This document shows positions 11,084 to 21,789 of a stretch of DNA of 64,000 bases, one piece after another (within the stretch, counting starts at the first letter, position 1; every line of letters begins with the position of its first letter). This DNA is from Tetmemena sp. SeJ-2015 (taxonomy: Eukaryota > Ciliophora > Spirotrichea > Sporadotrichida > Oxytrichidae): the NCBI GenBank assembly GCA_027382625.1, contig JAJKFJ010022690.1, positions 62,001 to 126,000 on the forward strand, given 5' to 3'. A program made the position numbers and the translations under genes. The notes beneath the pieces are model-generated. The model saw nothing but the letters and a program-made list of their open reading frames with translations, was not told where the DNA came from and ran no database searches.

Positions 11084-14000
11084 TCATCTATAAAAAGCAG
11101 ATAATAATGTATTCATTCTCTGGGGATATAAGTGGTATCTCTGCTGGCCTATTTGGTGAGAGATGATTATCGGTATGTCTGTATTTGGATAAGCCAACAG
11201 TTCGAAGTATGTCTTGAAGACTGTCTGAAGTGGCACTTTTATCAGAACAGTTGCTATCAACTCTATGTTAATTATCACAGTTTGGCATCCCGCAACCACC
11301 CTCATTTACCCATCGTTCTTGGGAATGATTTTATTACTCAACTTTAAAGAGACTAAAAATAAAGAGACTATTCCCACTATTATCCCTAAAATAACTTCCG
11401 CCCCCACTACTTGAGTGATTGCTACCTTGTTTATCATTGTTGGATTTATAGGAGAGTTGCTGATAATTAGCATCGATCTAGAGTTTCTAGATTAAGTAGC
11501 TGTCAAACGTGGATTTTTTCTAAACCCAATCCTAGGGAGTTAAGGATTTTTAAAAAGGATTTTGATGAGCTGTTGATGAATTTAAACTTTAACGAAATAA
11601 ATATATAGTGATAAATTTGGCTACTTGGTCTCGCCTTCATTCTCGCCTAAATTATCTTGTGCATTTTCATCATTATTATCGAGGAGGAGTTTATCTAGAC
11701 TTTCGAGATTTGGATCCAATTTTCTCTCTTCCAGGAGATTAGATTAGTTGCTAAATATCTCCCCAAAAATTGAAGTAAGCAGCGAATCTTAGGCCCCGTA
11801 TAGTCCATTATTAATATTATTATTCTGATATAGCCTTATAAAATTATGGTCTAGTAGCTCCTCCCAACTAGGTCTTTTGTACTAAACTCAAAATCAAAAG
11901 ACAAAAAAAGCTATCTACTAAACTCGAAATGAAAAAACGCATCGATAACAACTTAAAAATACTAGCAACTAATTTCTAAAGAGAAATTATAGAATCATTT
12001 CTTGTGTATAATAAATTATATTATCATCTTGGAAAAAAAATTAAATTATTAGCGATTGAGTCTATCTCGCTTATGAGTTCCCACAGTGCTTCAAACCCTA
12101 ACTTGGATGAATCTTTCTCCAGTTAGAACAATAGCTCCATTAACAATTCGGTCTACAGTTCTAAGAAAGGCAGTTAACACGGCCTGTCAAGAAACTAGAC
12201 AAAAACAATCAGATGGAAAGCTGAACACACTCTGAGAAACCTTCTCTAGAGACTTGACAAAATGATTGAGCACATACAATCGGAGAGAAATTACAGACTC
12301 CCTATTAAATACCAAATCCTAGAAACAATTTACTAGGAAACTTGGAACTCCTTAATCAAAGAACCCATCCCCGAGCTAGCAGCAATGCTAATGATTATCT
12401 CGGAAGATAGGACTTTCGTAGATGAGTACATCATCGAAAACGAAGCCTAATCGTTCTTTATGGGTGCTATCTGGAAAATCACCATAGTGACTAACATAAG
12501 CCTGAAATTCCATGAACGAGACAAAATTCAGACTATCAGAGAGGCGGACCCATCCACTACCATCTAATCTAAAAGCAACCCAATCATAGCACCTCAACCT
12601 ACCATGAGAGAAATTCAAACCCAAACGGAATACGATGAATGGATCAGACGGAGAGCAAAACAGAACACTCTCCCACCTAAACCTGAAACTAAACCCCCAT
12701 TATCAAATAGGACTTCATCCTCATAGGTAGTACCCCCCCCCTAGGTAATAATAAAAAACACGACAAAATCAAAATCTTATTAAAGTGGATCCAATTAAAC
12801 CTTAGTAATTAAATATTAATATCTAAGTACAAAATTAAAGATCCAAACCTAAGGGAATTAATAATAATAAATAACAATCCAGACAAATCCACAAACCTAA
12901 TAAACAACAACAGGAAATGGATGTCAGAATGAACGAACCCTCTAAAGGAAGAGCCATGGCCAGAAGCGACTGGGAGAGATACCTAGTCCAAGTGGAAGAT
13001 GTAATCCATGTTGACTTCAAATTTGGAAACTCCACTTCATACGATGATGCCACAAAACAAGGTGGCACTTTGAACAACACCCTCATCCAGATATGCAACA
13101 AAGCGAAACAAACAGTTGACATCTGGGACGATAAGGCCTTCAAAGGCAAATTCTTCAGATAAGATGATCATAATATGTCTATCCAAGCCTCGCTTAGAGT
13201 AGCGGATGGCTTTGGATTTAGAATACTCCAACTCATCAACAATGACCTACATAAAAACTTCTCTATCGGAGCCCAAACGGGCCTGCTTAAATACAGAACC
13301 AGGATCTAATCTAACAAATTCCTCAACAAGTTTGGGGAAAACAAAGACGGAGAAATAATTGTTTCAAACAAACCCAGAAGAAATGGAAAGAGAAACACTG
13401 GAAGAAAACTGAGACCCAACCAAGGAATGAGAAACAAACAGAGAAGACCCAGACCACAAGGAAGACAGAAGAGAAACTACAGAAAGTGAATGCTTGAGTG
13501 ACTAGTTTTTCTTAATAACACGGGAGTGGCTGTATAGCTTCCCTAAGTTTAACATATAACACGCAAGACGCTAGATCGTCTAAAATGCGTTGTTATTATT
13601 ATTAATTATTATTATTATAGCTGAGAATTTAATGGAAAATGAAATTAATTTACAAATAAAATCAAAATGGAAGAAATAAGAAACAGTTAAAGTGTGTCCA
13701 ATTTAATTATTAATTACACCATTCGATTCAGCAAGAAATTCTAAGAATTTTATATCCTTGCAACTTTTGTGTGGGAGAGCTAAATCCGGAGTTATAAGCG
13801 ACACAAGTTCTACTAGTTCAAATATTTGGAATTTCAAAATATGCGCGCATCATATCTCGCTACTGAGAGGGGCTATGAAGATGATTAAAGAAGAAGCTCA
13901 TATTAATTTTTGATTCTCTATCGAACAAGCTGCAGATCAGGGGGTGAATCTGCGATTTCAACTGACACCATTTTGCTACTCTTCATTTATTATTTTAACC

Positions 14001-14975
14001 AATCACCGATTTTAATTAAAATTTCAACTATATTATTATTTCTTGTGTATGGAGTTTAATTATAAGTGAGGCAGAGGTTGATAAATCTTAGACAATCTTT
14101 AGAGATGTAGGTGTCTTTCTAATTTTAGATTACTACACGCTTTTAAAAATGCTTCAAGTTCTCTTTGTTATGGGCCATGGAGTAAGGTGACTTCCCTGTC
14201 AGCATCTCAAATAAAATTGTGCCCAGAGACCACACATCCGCCTTATAATTATATACTCCCCTGTTTAGAAAACACATAAAAGTCATACTTTTTTAAAAGT
14301 GAATAAGAACTTCTGGAGCCATGTTGATAGGGGTGCCACAGTAAGTGACGCTGAGATCGGTTGGATTTTCTTAAATTTTTGCAAAGCCTAGATCTGCAAT
14401 TTTAATCTAGAATTTGGTTTATTGAAGATCACTAAAAATTGAGAAAAAGAAGTATTAAGAAGATCAATTTTCTTCAACCAATCTACTGTTATAAGATCTT
14501 CGTGCCCAACCATATCAGGAAAATGAAGGAGAATGTTCGCAAGCTTTAAGTCTCGATGGAGAACATTTTATTCCTGAAGATGCTTCATCCCCTCCATGAT
14601 TTGAAGCACTATATACCTGCTTTAAAATTGACGAGTTGTTTTAAATGGTTTAAATATGCAGATGTCCTCAGATAATTTTCCTAGAAGCTGAACGAGTGAA
14701 TTTAAGTCACCCCCGTTGCAATATTCAAGTACCAAATAGTAGGAGCTCTTTGACTTCATACGGTCTAGCATCGCAACTATAGACTTATGATTAGTTTTTT
14801 GGAGGACTGTGACCTCATTTTCAATGTTCTTTATTTGATTTTAGCTTAGATTAGCGCGGTTCAAGGCTTTGACTGCGACTAGCTCACCGGATTCCTCAGA
14901 TATGGCTCTATAGACTTACGCATAGTGGCCTTTTCCTATCTTTTTTACTAATTTATAAGAACCCACCTATTTCAT
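11084..14975 (-). CDS. Ser/Thr protein kinase with a hydrophobic C-terminal tail, split by a 2.17-kb IES
   Basis: Starts at ATG 14975. The kinase domain shows the Gly loop GKGHYAQVYRA, the lysine in VAVK, HRDLKLANILL, DLGFAKI (DFG position), GTPINMAPEV, YNYKADVWSLG and the final arginine in KRPSWEELLDHNFI. Two introns fit (14407-14486 and about 14265-14297). The motif order and LDHNFI-type end resemble ATG1/ULK-like kinases. The last motif lies 2.17 kb away, at 11840-11878, and joins in frame only when the IES at 11878-14049 is removed. Downstream is an Asn/Asp-rich linker and a tail with two hydrophobic stretches (ILGIIVGIVSLFLV and a later one), ending at TGA 11084. Membrane anchoring is inferred. 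Substrates are unknown. Confidence 0.85.
12073..13489 (+). CDS. ORF1-like (gag-like) protein of the retroelement, probably frameshifted
   Basis: A frame from ATG 12073 is open to a run of nine C at 12732-12740; a second frame, shifted by one, is readable from there through 12917 to TGA 13487. No TGA separates them, so a single slip at the C run would fuse both. The C-terminal 50 residues are very basic (KPRRNGKRN, RRPRPQGRQKRNYRK), as expected of an RNA-binding ORF1 protein. No zinc knuckle or RT motif is seen. The region between is Pro- and Gln-rich. Function as a nucleic-acid chaperone is inferred from position and charge. Confidence 0.6.
13558..13594 (+). other. 3'-tail stem-loop of the ORF1 element
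   Basis: AACACGCA-AGACG-CTAGAT-CGTCT-AAAA-TGCGTTGTT can fold with an inner AGACG/CGTCT stem and an outer AACACGCA/TGCGTTGTT stem. The same structure occurs at 38742-38778 in the second retroelement, followed in both by ATT repeats. Such tails are what LINE reverse transcriptases recognise. Confidence 0.7.
13613..14045. repeat. Dispersed repeat family, copy 1
   Basis: Aligns by eye with 19298-19679 and 45330-45729. Shared words include TCCTTGCAACTTTTGTGTGGGA, CATCATATCTCGCTACTGAGAG, GATGATTAAAGAAGAA and ATTTATTATTTTAACCAATC with small differences. It lies at one edge of the kinase IES. No inverted termini or ORF are evident. The retroelement tail is inserted at its left end. Confidence 0.85.
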
Positions 14976-15182
14976 TTTACAATGCGTTTAAGTTGTAGTG
15001 CTCAATGAGTGAAATCAATAATTATTCTCTAACTTACTATATTTATCTCCTACGCTTATTCACACCACGCTCAATTACGGCTTTCTCAGCACCAGTCATA
15101 AAGAGAAGCCTTTAGGGAGATTAATAATTTAATTTACAATTTAATATCAACTTAGACGCAACTTGTGCGATAAACTAACTCA

Positions 15183-16752
15183 TGCTAAATTATCCTCAAG
15201 CAAACTTGGACTCGAAACTTCATCAGTCGGTTGTCCCAAGCACAACAATTTCAAGCTGCTTATTTTTTTAATGGTAACAAAGAACTTGAATTATAAGCCT
15301 TAAACAAGCAGAAAGCATCACTTGCCACTCTACACTGAGCTTTTCTCTGAGAACTAGGCCCTCAAAGTCAAAATTTAAAATATGGAGATTCAACTTGAGC
15401 AATCAAAATGCTATTGCCTCTCACTCCAAACTTCCTAATAGAATCAGGATAAAGAGTTGAGATTTTTTAAATAAAAGGCCGGAGAAATGCGGGATACAAT
15501 TAAGGCTTATGAATTCAGGGTGCTTCAATTAGAAGATCAGAATGAGGTAAATCTCATTAAGATTGAGCTATATGAGAGGAGATGTAAGGAGCTGGAAAAC
15601 TTAATGGAATTATCTTCTAAAGATTATTGCCCTTAGCCTTTGAGTCACGATGATTTATATGGTAAGGATAGTAAGTTAAACTCGCTTGAGTAATCTTCGG
15701 AGGATTTTATAGGCCATTAAGTCAAAATTTCTCATTAAGACCTCAGTGAGATTTAAGAGAAGTTTTCTGAAGAGTTCTATACTAATTCTACACCCCAGAT
15801 TAGAGTAAGAGAGAGTTGTAATTTGATTGAAGATGTGACTGCTTGTGGTCAAGATTACTCTCAATACTTTGCAAATTAATCTCCAGAAAAGATCATCAGC
15901 CAGATAAGTATTCAAGATTAGATTGATGACTATCCTGAAGTAAGAAGGCCATCTTACACTCTGCCTGAAATTTAACCTTTTTTAATTGAGGAGACAGAGA
16001 TCATTCAAAAGCCTCATGTTAGGATTGATCGATCTAAATTTAAATTGTATTGATAGCTCCTCTCTTTAGTTCTTAGAAATTACCAACAGGATAACAAGCA
16101 GCAACTAAACTTTGAATGACCAGAGCGCAGTTTCAAACAATGTTACTTCAGGAATAGCTTCTGAAAATCACCCCTAAAAACCTACGATTACAAAGTAATT
16201 CATCATAGATTTATATAAACACAAACGATAGACGAAAATCCATTTTCATCTAAGTAGAAGAAATCGATGAGAATTACTAAAGTATATTTATTGAGAGGTG
16301 GTGCTTTAAGTTAAGTTCTAAACCAATTTGCGCAATCTAGAAATAATCGCTCGAACATGAAATCTCTTTGCTCGAAGATCAAGGACCAGTCTACTATCAA
16401 GAAGAATTTGTATTTCAAAGATGAGGCTCCTCTTACATTCAGGGCAAAGGGGTAGAGTCTCTATCACCAGACTACTCAATTTGATTCTAATCATTGATTT
16501 AATGTTTAAAATCAGCAGAGTAATTTCGAAAGTCTTTTGAGAGATAAGAAAATGCGCTCAATGACCAGCCACCTTCACTAGTTCCTACTTACACAGGAGC
16601 ATTACATGGAAGAAGGGAGTAGTAGAAATCATACTCACTCTCAGCTATCGATGTAATTCGACACTTTCGAGGCAGATTTCTAGCCATTGAGCACTTACTA
16701 TCCTTCTTTTCAACCCAATAAAATTCAAGACTACAAGTCCATTAATTTCTGA
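15183..16752 (+). CDS. Coiled-coil protein of unknown function
   Basis: The best-supported exon starts at ATG 15271 (an earlier ATG at 15183 gives a plausible first exon). It encodes a heptad-rich region, roughly ELFSENQALKVKIQNMEIQ through YERRCKELENLMEL, then an acidic Ser/Gln-rich stretch. An intron at 16018-16069 and a second near 16251-16279 keep the frame open to TGA 16750. An in-frame TGA remains at 16495-16497 between two compatible stretches, so either the gene is damaged, a small IES lies there, or there are two genes. No catalytic motif is visible. Confidence 0.6.
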
Positions 16753-16919
16753 ATTAAATTATCATCAATTTTTCTTAAAACGAATTAATTTGAGGGACAA
16801 ATTAGAATCGAAATGTGAGGATAAATAATTTATAAATATTAACTACAATTTGACTTTTGTCTAGTCTAAGAAGATGAATCTCTTTTGGCATATAGCATCG
16901 AGCCAAAGTTTCATCTCTG

Positions 16920-17945
16920 TCAAGAGTCATCACAAAGCAAATCATCGTTCTCTGAAGCGGGAATATTAAGAACCTGCGATTCTAAAAGTTTCTCTTGCTT
17001 TATTTCCTCCATTAGTTAAAAAGCATAACTTTCATACATGTTTTTAAGTCCATTAAATTTTCGTGTGAGCTCTTAATCTTCCTGAATGCTTGGTTCTATT
17101 TACTCTCCTCGAACAGTAAGTCTAGTGAAAAATCATTTTTAATCTTTTGGCGGACACTTTTTTCGTCTACGAACTCCTTAAAATATTATTATGATGAGTG
17201 TGCATGATTTTTCCTTGAGATACAAAGAAATGTGGTGTAACCAGCGGTCCTTTGCATCCTAGTCAGCGTGATAAGCTGGAATCATTATGCCATTAGTGAG
17301 GTGAACTGTGTAGTTATGCATATTAGTGTCCACTAGAATGATATCGTCTCTGTTACGGTTTTCAAGCAAAATGTCTATATTCTTTATCATAAAAGTGTCA
17401 TCCTCACAACAATAAGGCTTAAGATTTTAAAAGTTGATCCTCACTCCTCTAGCAATATAAAATGAGAGAGGTCAAGATAGTGCTAAAATTGTTTCTCCGA
17501 TCCATGCGGCTCCAATATCTCAAGCAGTTGCTCGGTATAGTCATGTTATGAGGATGACCACAGAATCAGCTCATAGTGGGGCTTTAGAGTCTCGATGCAC
17601 TCCTTAAGGAAAGGTCTGAAGCATACAAAGATATTAACATTCTAATATAAAGTTATAACTAAGTATATAAATATATTGAGCTTGTTGTAGATAAACTCTC
17701 CATCCACTCTTGGAAGGTCCTCCTTGAAAATGCTTGTCTTTAGCAGGCAGTCATCCAAACTGAAAATGACGGTTTTCTTGTTGGATGTCGACTCAAGTGT
17801 GTCTGACATGCGCACATCGCTATTTATCAAACTCTTTCTTTTTCTATATTTCCTTCAGTTGCCCCAGTTTGTACTAAGGGGAAAGTGCCTTTTTAAGTTT
17901 CTTATCTATAATCTCATGAAATTGCTTTTTAAACAGTTTATAAGA
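16920..17945 (-). CDS. FCP1/SCP-type phosphatase domain protein
   Basis: The N-terminal exon contains KTVIFSLDDCLLKT, matching the DxDxT-type nucleophile motif of HAD phosphatases acting on phosphoserine (here LDD, first Asp replaced by Ser-Leu-Asp spacing, so activity is uncertain). RPFLKECIETLKPHYELILWSS and DIILVDTNMHNYTVHLTNG follow the NIF/CTD-phosphatase pattern, and the order and spacing fit a domain of about 180 residues. Introns or IESs near 17640 and 17430 split it. A Lys-rich exon upstream (about 17840-17945) reads KLFKKQFHEIIDKK. The C-terminus ends at TGA 16920 after NDDLLCDDS. Membership is solid; substrate is unknown. Confidence 0.75.
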
Positions 17946-18154
17946 TAACTAGATGTGTTAAAAATATAAGTTGATACTGTGTGGAGTTATTTTTAATGAG
18001 TTGTGGGAATCTCGCTCCAGATTCATCATTTAGTTCTTTTTATAGCTCTAATATGATAGAAATCAAATTTTGTAAATTTATCTTTCGTGACATGACTTTC
18101 AAATATAAAGATTTTTAGAATGAAAATAGGTCTTAAATAATTCATTCATGCCGA

Positions 18155-18847
18155 TCAATTAAAGTCCAAAGGATTATATAGAAAATTTGTTCTTAATTTG
18201 CACAAACTTTCCCTTTGAAGCAAATACTTATAATATGAAGATTGTAATAATTATTATTATCGAGCAGCGGAAGAAGTGATTTAATTTAAGTCTGTAAGTA
18301 ATAGATCAGGGGCAGTAGCAGTTGGCATAGCATCATCCTTTACTCTAGTTCCATCATTTATTTATTGAATACTAGTTTGAAACGATCCCTCTTGGCTTTA
18401 CTGAGCTTTTGATGCATCACTAGATTAACTTTTAGCACCTGGACTAGACTGCTATTTGCTACTCTGCTTCACCTTAGCTATATATCATTAAAAGCATTTA
18501 AAATTAAAGATGAAATGCATATTTATTAAAGCTAGTTGAGAATGAGTGGATCCTTCCTGCGAGAGTTCATCGGAATCCTCCTCTTCAAGTGCGGAATCCA
18601 CATCCTCTCCTCCCTCATCATCGTCAATCCTAGTTTATAAGCTCTCTTAGTTGCTTTTGCGGCCTCCGCTGCTATTACCCCTACCTTTAGGTGACACTCT
18701 GCCTGGTTACTTTATGCTTTCGAAGTAAAACTTGGAAGGCCTTTTCGTATTTGGTTGGTTTAGGAACTATTTTGGCAAGTAGCCTCCATCGCTATTTTGC
18801 TATTCGGATCTATAATCTATCTCACAAAATATCTTCTTAATAATCAT
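18155..18847 (-). CDS. Hypothetical low-complexity protein
   Basis: From ATG 18847 the minus strand encodes a Ser-, Gly- and Gln-rich protein with an acidic segment (RIDDDEGGEDVDSALEEED). A break near 18490-18540 looks like an intron ending TATATAG; the second exon (KQSSKQQSSPGAKSQSSDAS) runs to TGA 18155. No domain is recognised. It is followed by the phosphatase gene in the same orientation about 200 bases on. Confidence 0.5.
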
Positions 18848-19074
18848 TATTTTTATAATAATATTTCCTTTCAAAGAAAAATTAGCTAAAATGAAATATA
18901 GCTTATGATCGAAGAAAATTTATAAATTACTAATCTTTTAGAGGAAAAATATAGAGCATAAGTATTTTTGTACTCTCTAAATGCTTAATTATATTTAAGG
19001 GATAATAAAATATTGCTATGTTACCCTTGTAGATTGGTATTGTTAAAAATGGCATTACTGCCATACTGAGAACT

Positions 19075-19823
19075 CATGGTCCCTCCTGATGATATTTTAT
19101 CTAGTTAATAAAATAAAGTAGTTTTTGTTAGTGCTTCTCTTGATATTCCTTAAGAAACTGCATTTCATTTTTCTCTAAAGATTAATAAGTTCAGAGTGAT
19201 CGCATGTCTTAAAAACTTACATTCTTTAATCGATTCTACCATCTTAAGTCAGATCAGGAGTTTATATAGCTAAGAACTTACTAAGAAAGAGAATTAAATT
19301 AGATATTAAATAAATGGAATACAATCGTGGCTGTTTAAGCTTGTCCAATTTGAATAACTATTGTACAATTTTATTAAGCGAAGAAATTTAAGGGTTTTTA
19401 TCCTTGCATATTTTGTGTGGGAGAACTTAGTCAAGAGTTAAAAGCACAATTAATGAAGCTGAAGATATATTTATTGTTAAAGAATGCGTACATCATATCT
19501 CTTGATTGAGAGGTGCTATCGAAATGATTTTAGAAGAAATTCATATCATCTTTTGACAAGCCTTAGAGCAAGCAGCAGATTAGGGGAGCTGAAGTGATTT
19601 CAACCGACTCGAAGTTGCAACTCTCCATTTATTATTTTAATCTATCACCGATTTAAATTTAATTCTCAGCTCTATTTAATTATCTAATATCTAAAAAAAC
19701 TCCTCTTCACTAGCTATAAGTTTTTCCATAAAGAGTATTAACGAAAAAAGGCAATTAATTCTAAATTTATAATTGATTGAGTTGAGTTTTACACTGATAT
19801 AGAGAGCTTTGACTTAACTTTGA
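19075..19823 (+). CDS. Hypothetical protein interrupted by repeat copy 2
   Basis: Exon 1 (ATG 19075) reads MVPPDDILSSQQNKVVFVSA and continues FHFSLKINKFRVIACLKNLH to about 19297. A second open stretch, 19676-19823, ends at TGA 19821, only 20 bases before the stop of the oppositely oriented SBP2-like gene, as expected for convergent gene ends. Joining the two across the repeat with a TTAA pointer keeps the frame (KKENQLSNIQKN). An upstream frame from ATG 19018 may be a 5' exon. The family is not recognised. Confidence 0.45.
19294..19679. repeat. Dispersed repeat family, copy 2, probable IES with TTAA pointer
   Basis: Repeat homology covers about 19298-19675. TTAA at 19294-19297 and 19676-19679 are in matching codon phase on either side; excising 382 bases (not a multiple of 3) joins two coding-like stretches. 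A 4-bp repeat is weak evidence alone, but the other two copies of this family also lie in IESs. Confidence 0.6.
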
Positions 19824-19842
19824 TTCTTTTCATCTTCTTCTC

Positions 19843-21385
19843 TCAGAAAAAGTATGATGACTTATCGTTCTTGATTTGATCAAAGAGTTGCCAGTCCAAA
19901 AATCTATTCTCCTTCCGCAACAGTTGCGCATCACAGTCCTTTATCCCGCGAGACAGTTGACGATAGAATTAGTTTCTCTGCTCCTTGGATTTCTCAACTA
20001 GCTAGTTAAACTCCTCATTAGCTCCCTAAAAATTGAAGATACCCACAGCTGAAGACTGCTGACCCTTGAACTTAGAGGCATATCCAAGTTTGTAGCGAGT
20101 CATTGCAAAAACCAGGGGTACCTTGAAATCTCTACTCTTCTGAATAATTTGATGCACAAAATCATCCAGACCTTTATCACCTGAAACTCTTTCCAAGTTA
20201 ACTGCAAGTATAACCATCTTTAGATTTTCTGCTTGCAAATGCTTCAGAATTTCTTTTGAGCCCACAATATACCTCTTCCTTATATTCCTAGTTAGCTTTC
20301 CCTTCTTGTTGGGATTCTACTTCCTGTTGAAATAAAGCTTCTTCAGCTTTTGAAGCAAATTAGAAACCAGAACCTCCATTTCTTCACATTAAACTTGATC
20401 CACATACTCTCTGATTGATCGCTTAGGATGCAAATGATAGAACTACTCTTCCTCTGCATCTTAGTTTTGATAGATTTTGAATTTTATCTCAGGCTCTGCC
20501 TTTTATTTTTCTTGATCTGAGAGCTATTTATAAATGAAATGGAATTTAAAAATTGAAAGCCTCAAGCCTTTGGTGAAATCCTATTCTACTTCAGCGAACA
20601 GTTTCTCTATGTTCGTAAACACGTTCTAATAAGGAAACTTTCTAGTTTATTTGAGAAGAGTTTCTCCTTTTTAAAGTTCCTTCTAAATTTCCTCTCCTCC
20701 TTCTTCTTAATCACTTTCCTCAACTGTAAAGTACCCCTCCTCATCCTCAGTAGCTTGCTTTGCTGCTTTTGGCTTCACTTTAGCGCTCTTGCTTTTCTTC
20801 TCTTTGAGCTTCAGGCGCATCTATTTGATCTCTCTGGCTCTCAATATCGCCTTTTTAAGATTGGTGACTCTCTTCTTCTTAGCTTTCTCAACTATCTGTC
20901 TCACAACTTCATTAAATTCATTTCTCTCCTCAACCACAATCTTCTTAGGCTTCTGTTTCAATCTCTCCTGTCCATATTGACTATTAGAGGTATTTTATTA
21001 CTGATGGTAAGGTCCTCTATTGTTTGCACTTTAGTTTTAGCGAGGGGCTTGCTAGACATAAGACCTTCGCAGTTACCCAGACTCATCATCCATTTTAGAA
21101 GTGGTAGCAAGTGAGAAAGATTGATTCACAGATCCCATTGCAGTCGAATGAACTTGCTTGGAAGCTCTCTCCTGAACATTTAACAGACGTTTGCTTTCCT
21201 CTTAGGAACCTTTGAGAGAAAGTAAAACGAGACAAATAAATTATTACAGAAGGCTCATCTTGAGGGGCGGGATTCTTTTGAATTTTTTTCTTTTACTTTC
21301 CTTCTGCAACTTCAACATTCATAGAATCGAGTAAGAGATCTGGCTTATCTATTCTATTCATTTGCTTCTTGGTTATTGTTGACAT
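19843..21385 (-). CDS. SECIS-binding protein 2 (SBP2)-like protein, L7Ae RNA-binding domain
   Basis: SBP2 binds SECIS RNA elements and recruits the selenocysteine elongation factor so that UGA is read as Sec. From ATG 21385 (MSTITKKQMNRIDKPDL) the product is about 500 residues: a disordered Lys-rich N-terminus, a helical Lys/Arg region (EIKQMRLKLKEKKSKS), then a C-terminal domain with KRYIVGSKEILKHL, a GLDDFVHQIIQKSRD helix, VPLVFAMTRYKLGYA and VGIFNFQGANEEFNQL. This order and the IF(N/S)-x-x-GA ending are typical of SBP2 rather than the small L7Ae/L30e ribosomal proteins. An intron of about 50 nt (ending AAGAG near 21207) fits. Stop is TGA 19843. Confidence 0.82.
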
Positions 21386-21789
21386 TTATTTGCGAAGCCA
21401 ACTTACATATTAATTTAATTAAAGATTTATATATAGTGACAGTGAAAGTAGATCTTATCATTAAATGTTAATTCACTTAATATGGCATAATATTTTAACA
21501 TAAAATTTTTCCATTTTTGCTAATTTATTTAAGAGCTTTATAAAGTAAAAATAATATGCTAAGCAATAAACTTGAGAACAAAAATTTCTTAGAGATACTG
21601 CAAAATTCTAATTTTATTATTGTGGAACCCTCTTGAAATTCTTTTTCTAAAAAACGTTATGAAGATTATTTTGAGAGTGCTTTTAAAAAAAAGTTTAAGT
21701 TGAAGCTAAATAAATGAATGTTATTTTTTCTATGCTTAGATCTACAAATATAAATTTGCAATCATCAATTTTTATAAAATTCTTCTAAA
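21386..21789. other. AT-rich intergenic DNA
   Basis: Spacer between the SBP2-like start and the end of the Gln-rich gene. Open frames here are AT-rich and carry no motif. Confidence 0.35.

Larger units (their letters stand above)
12061..13612 (+). mobile_element. LINE-type retroelement carrying only an ORF1-like gene
   Basis: One ORF is followed by a 3' tail (13517-13612) nearly identical to the tail of the reverse-transcriptase element at 38700, including a stem-loop and a terminal ATT-repeat run. No reverse transcriptase is present. Its codon use is less AT-rich than the flanks. The 3' end abuts the repeat family sequence ATAGCTGAGAATTTAAT, so the element appears to have inserted into repeat copy 1. 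I found no clear target-site duplication. The 5' end is approximate. Confidence 0.7.
11878..14049. other. 2.17-kb IES (pointer TACA) containing a retroelement and a dispersed repeat
   Basis: On the coding (minus) strand the kinase exon ends CCA-TACA at 14046-14049 and resumes TACA-AAAGACCT at 11878-11881. Removing 2168 bases (not a multiple of 3) gives LTYNQTPY joined to KRPSWEELL in frame, rebuilding the conserved end of the kinase domain. The insert holds the retroelement at about 12061-13612 and repeat copy 1 at 13613-14045. Because TACA is short, the exact edges rest mainly on the restored protein. Confidence 0.8.

Noticed and set aside
11132..11347. Plus-strand frame opposite the kinase tail
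   Set aside because: Open on both strands, but only the minus strand continues in one frame from the kinase domain and gives sensible hydrophobic segments.
20755..21114. Leu/Phe-rich 119-codon plus-strand frame
   Set aside because: Shadow of the Lys/Glu-rich SBP2-like gene on the minus strand; Lys and Glu codons read backwards give Leu and Phe.
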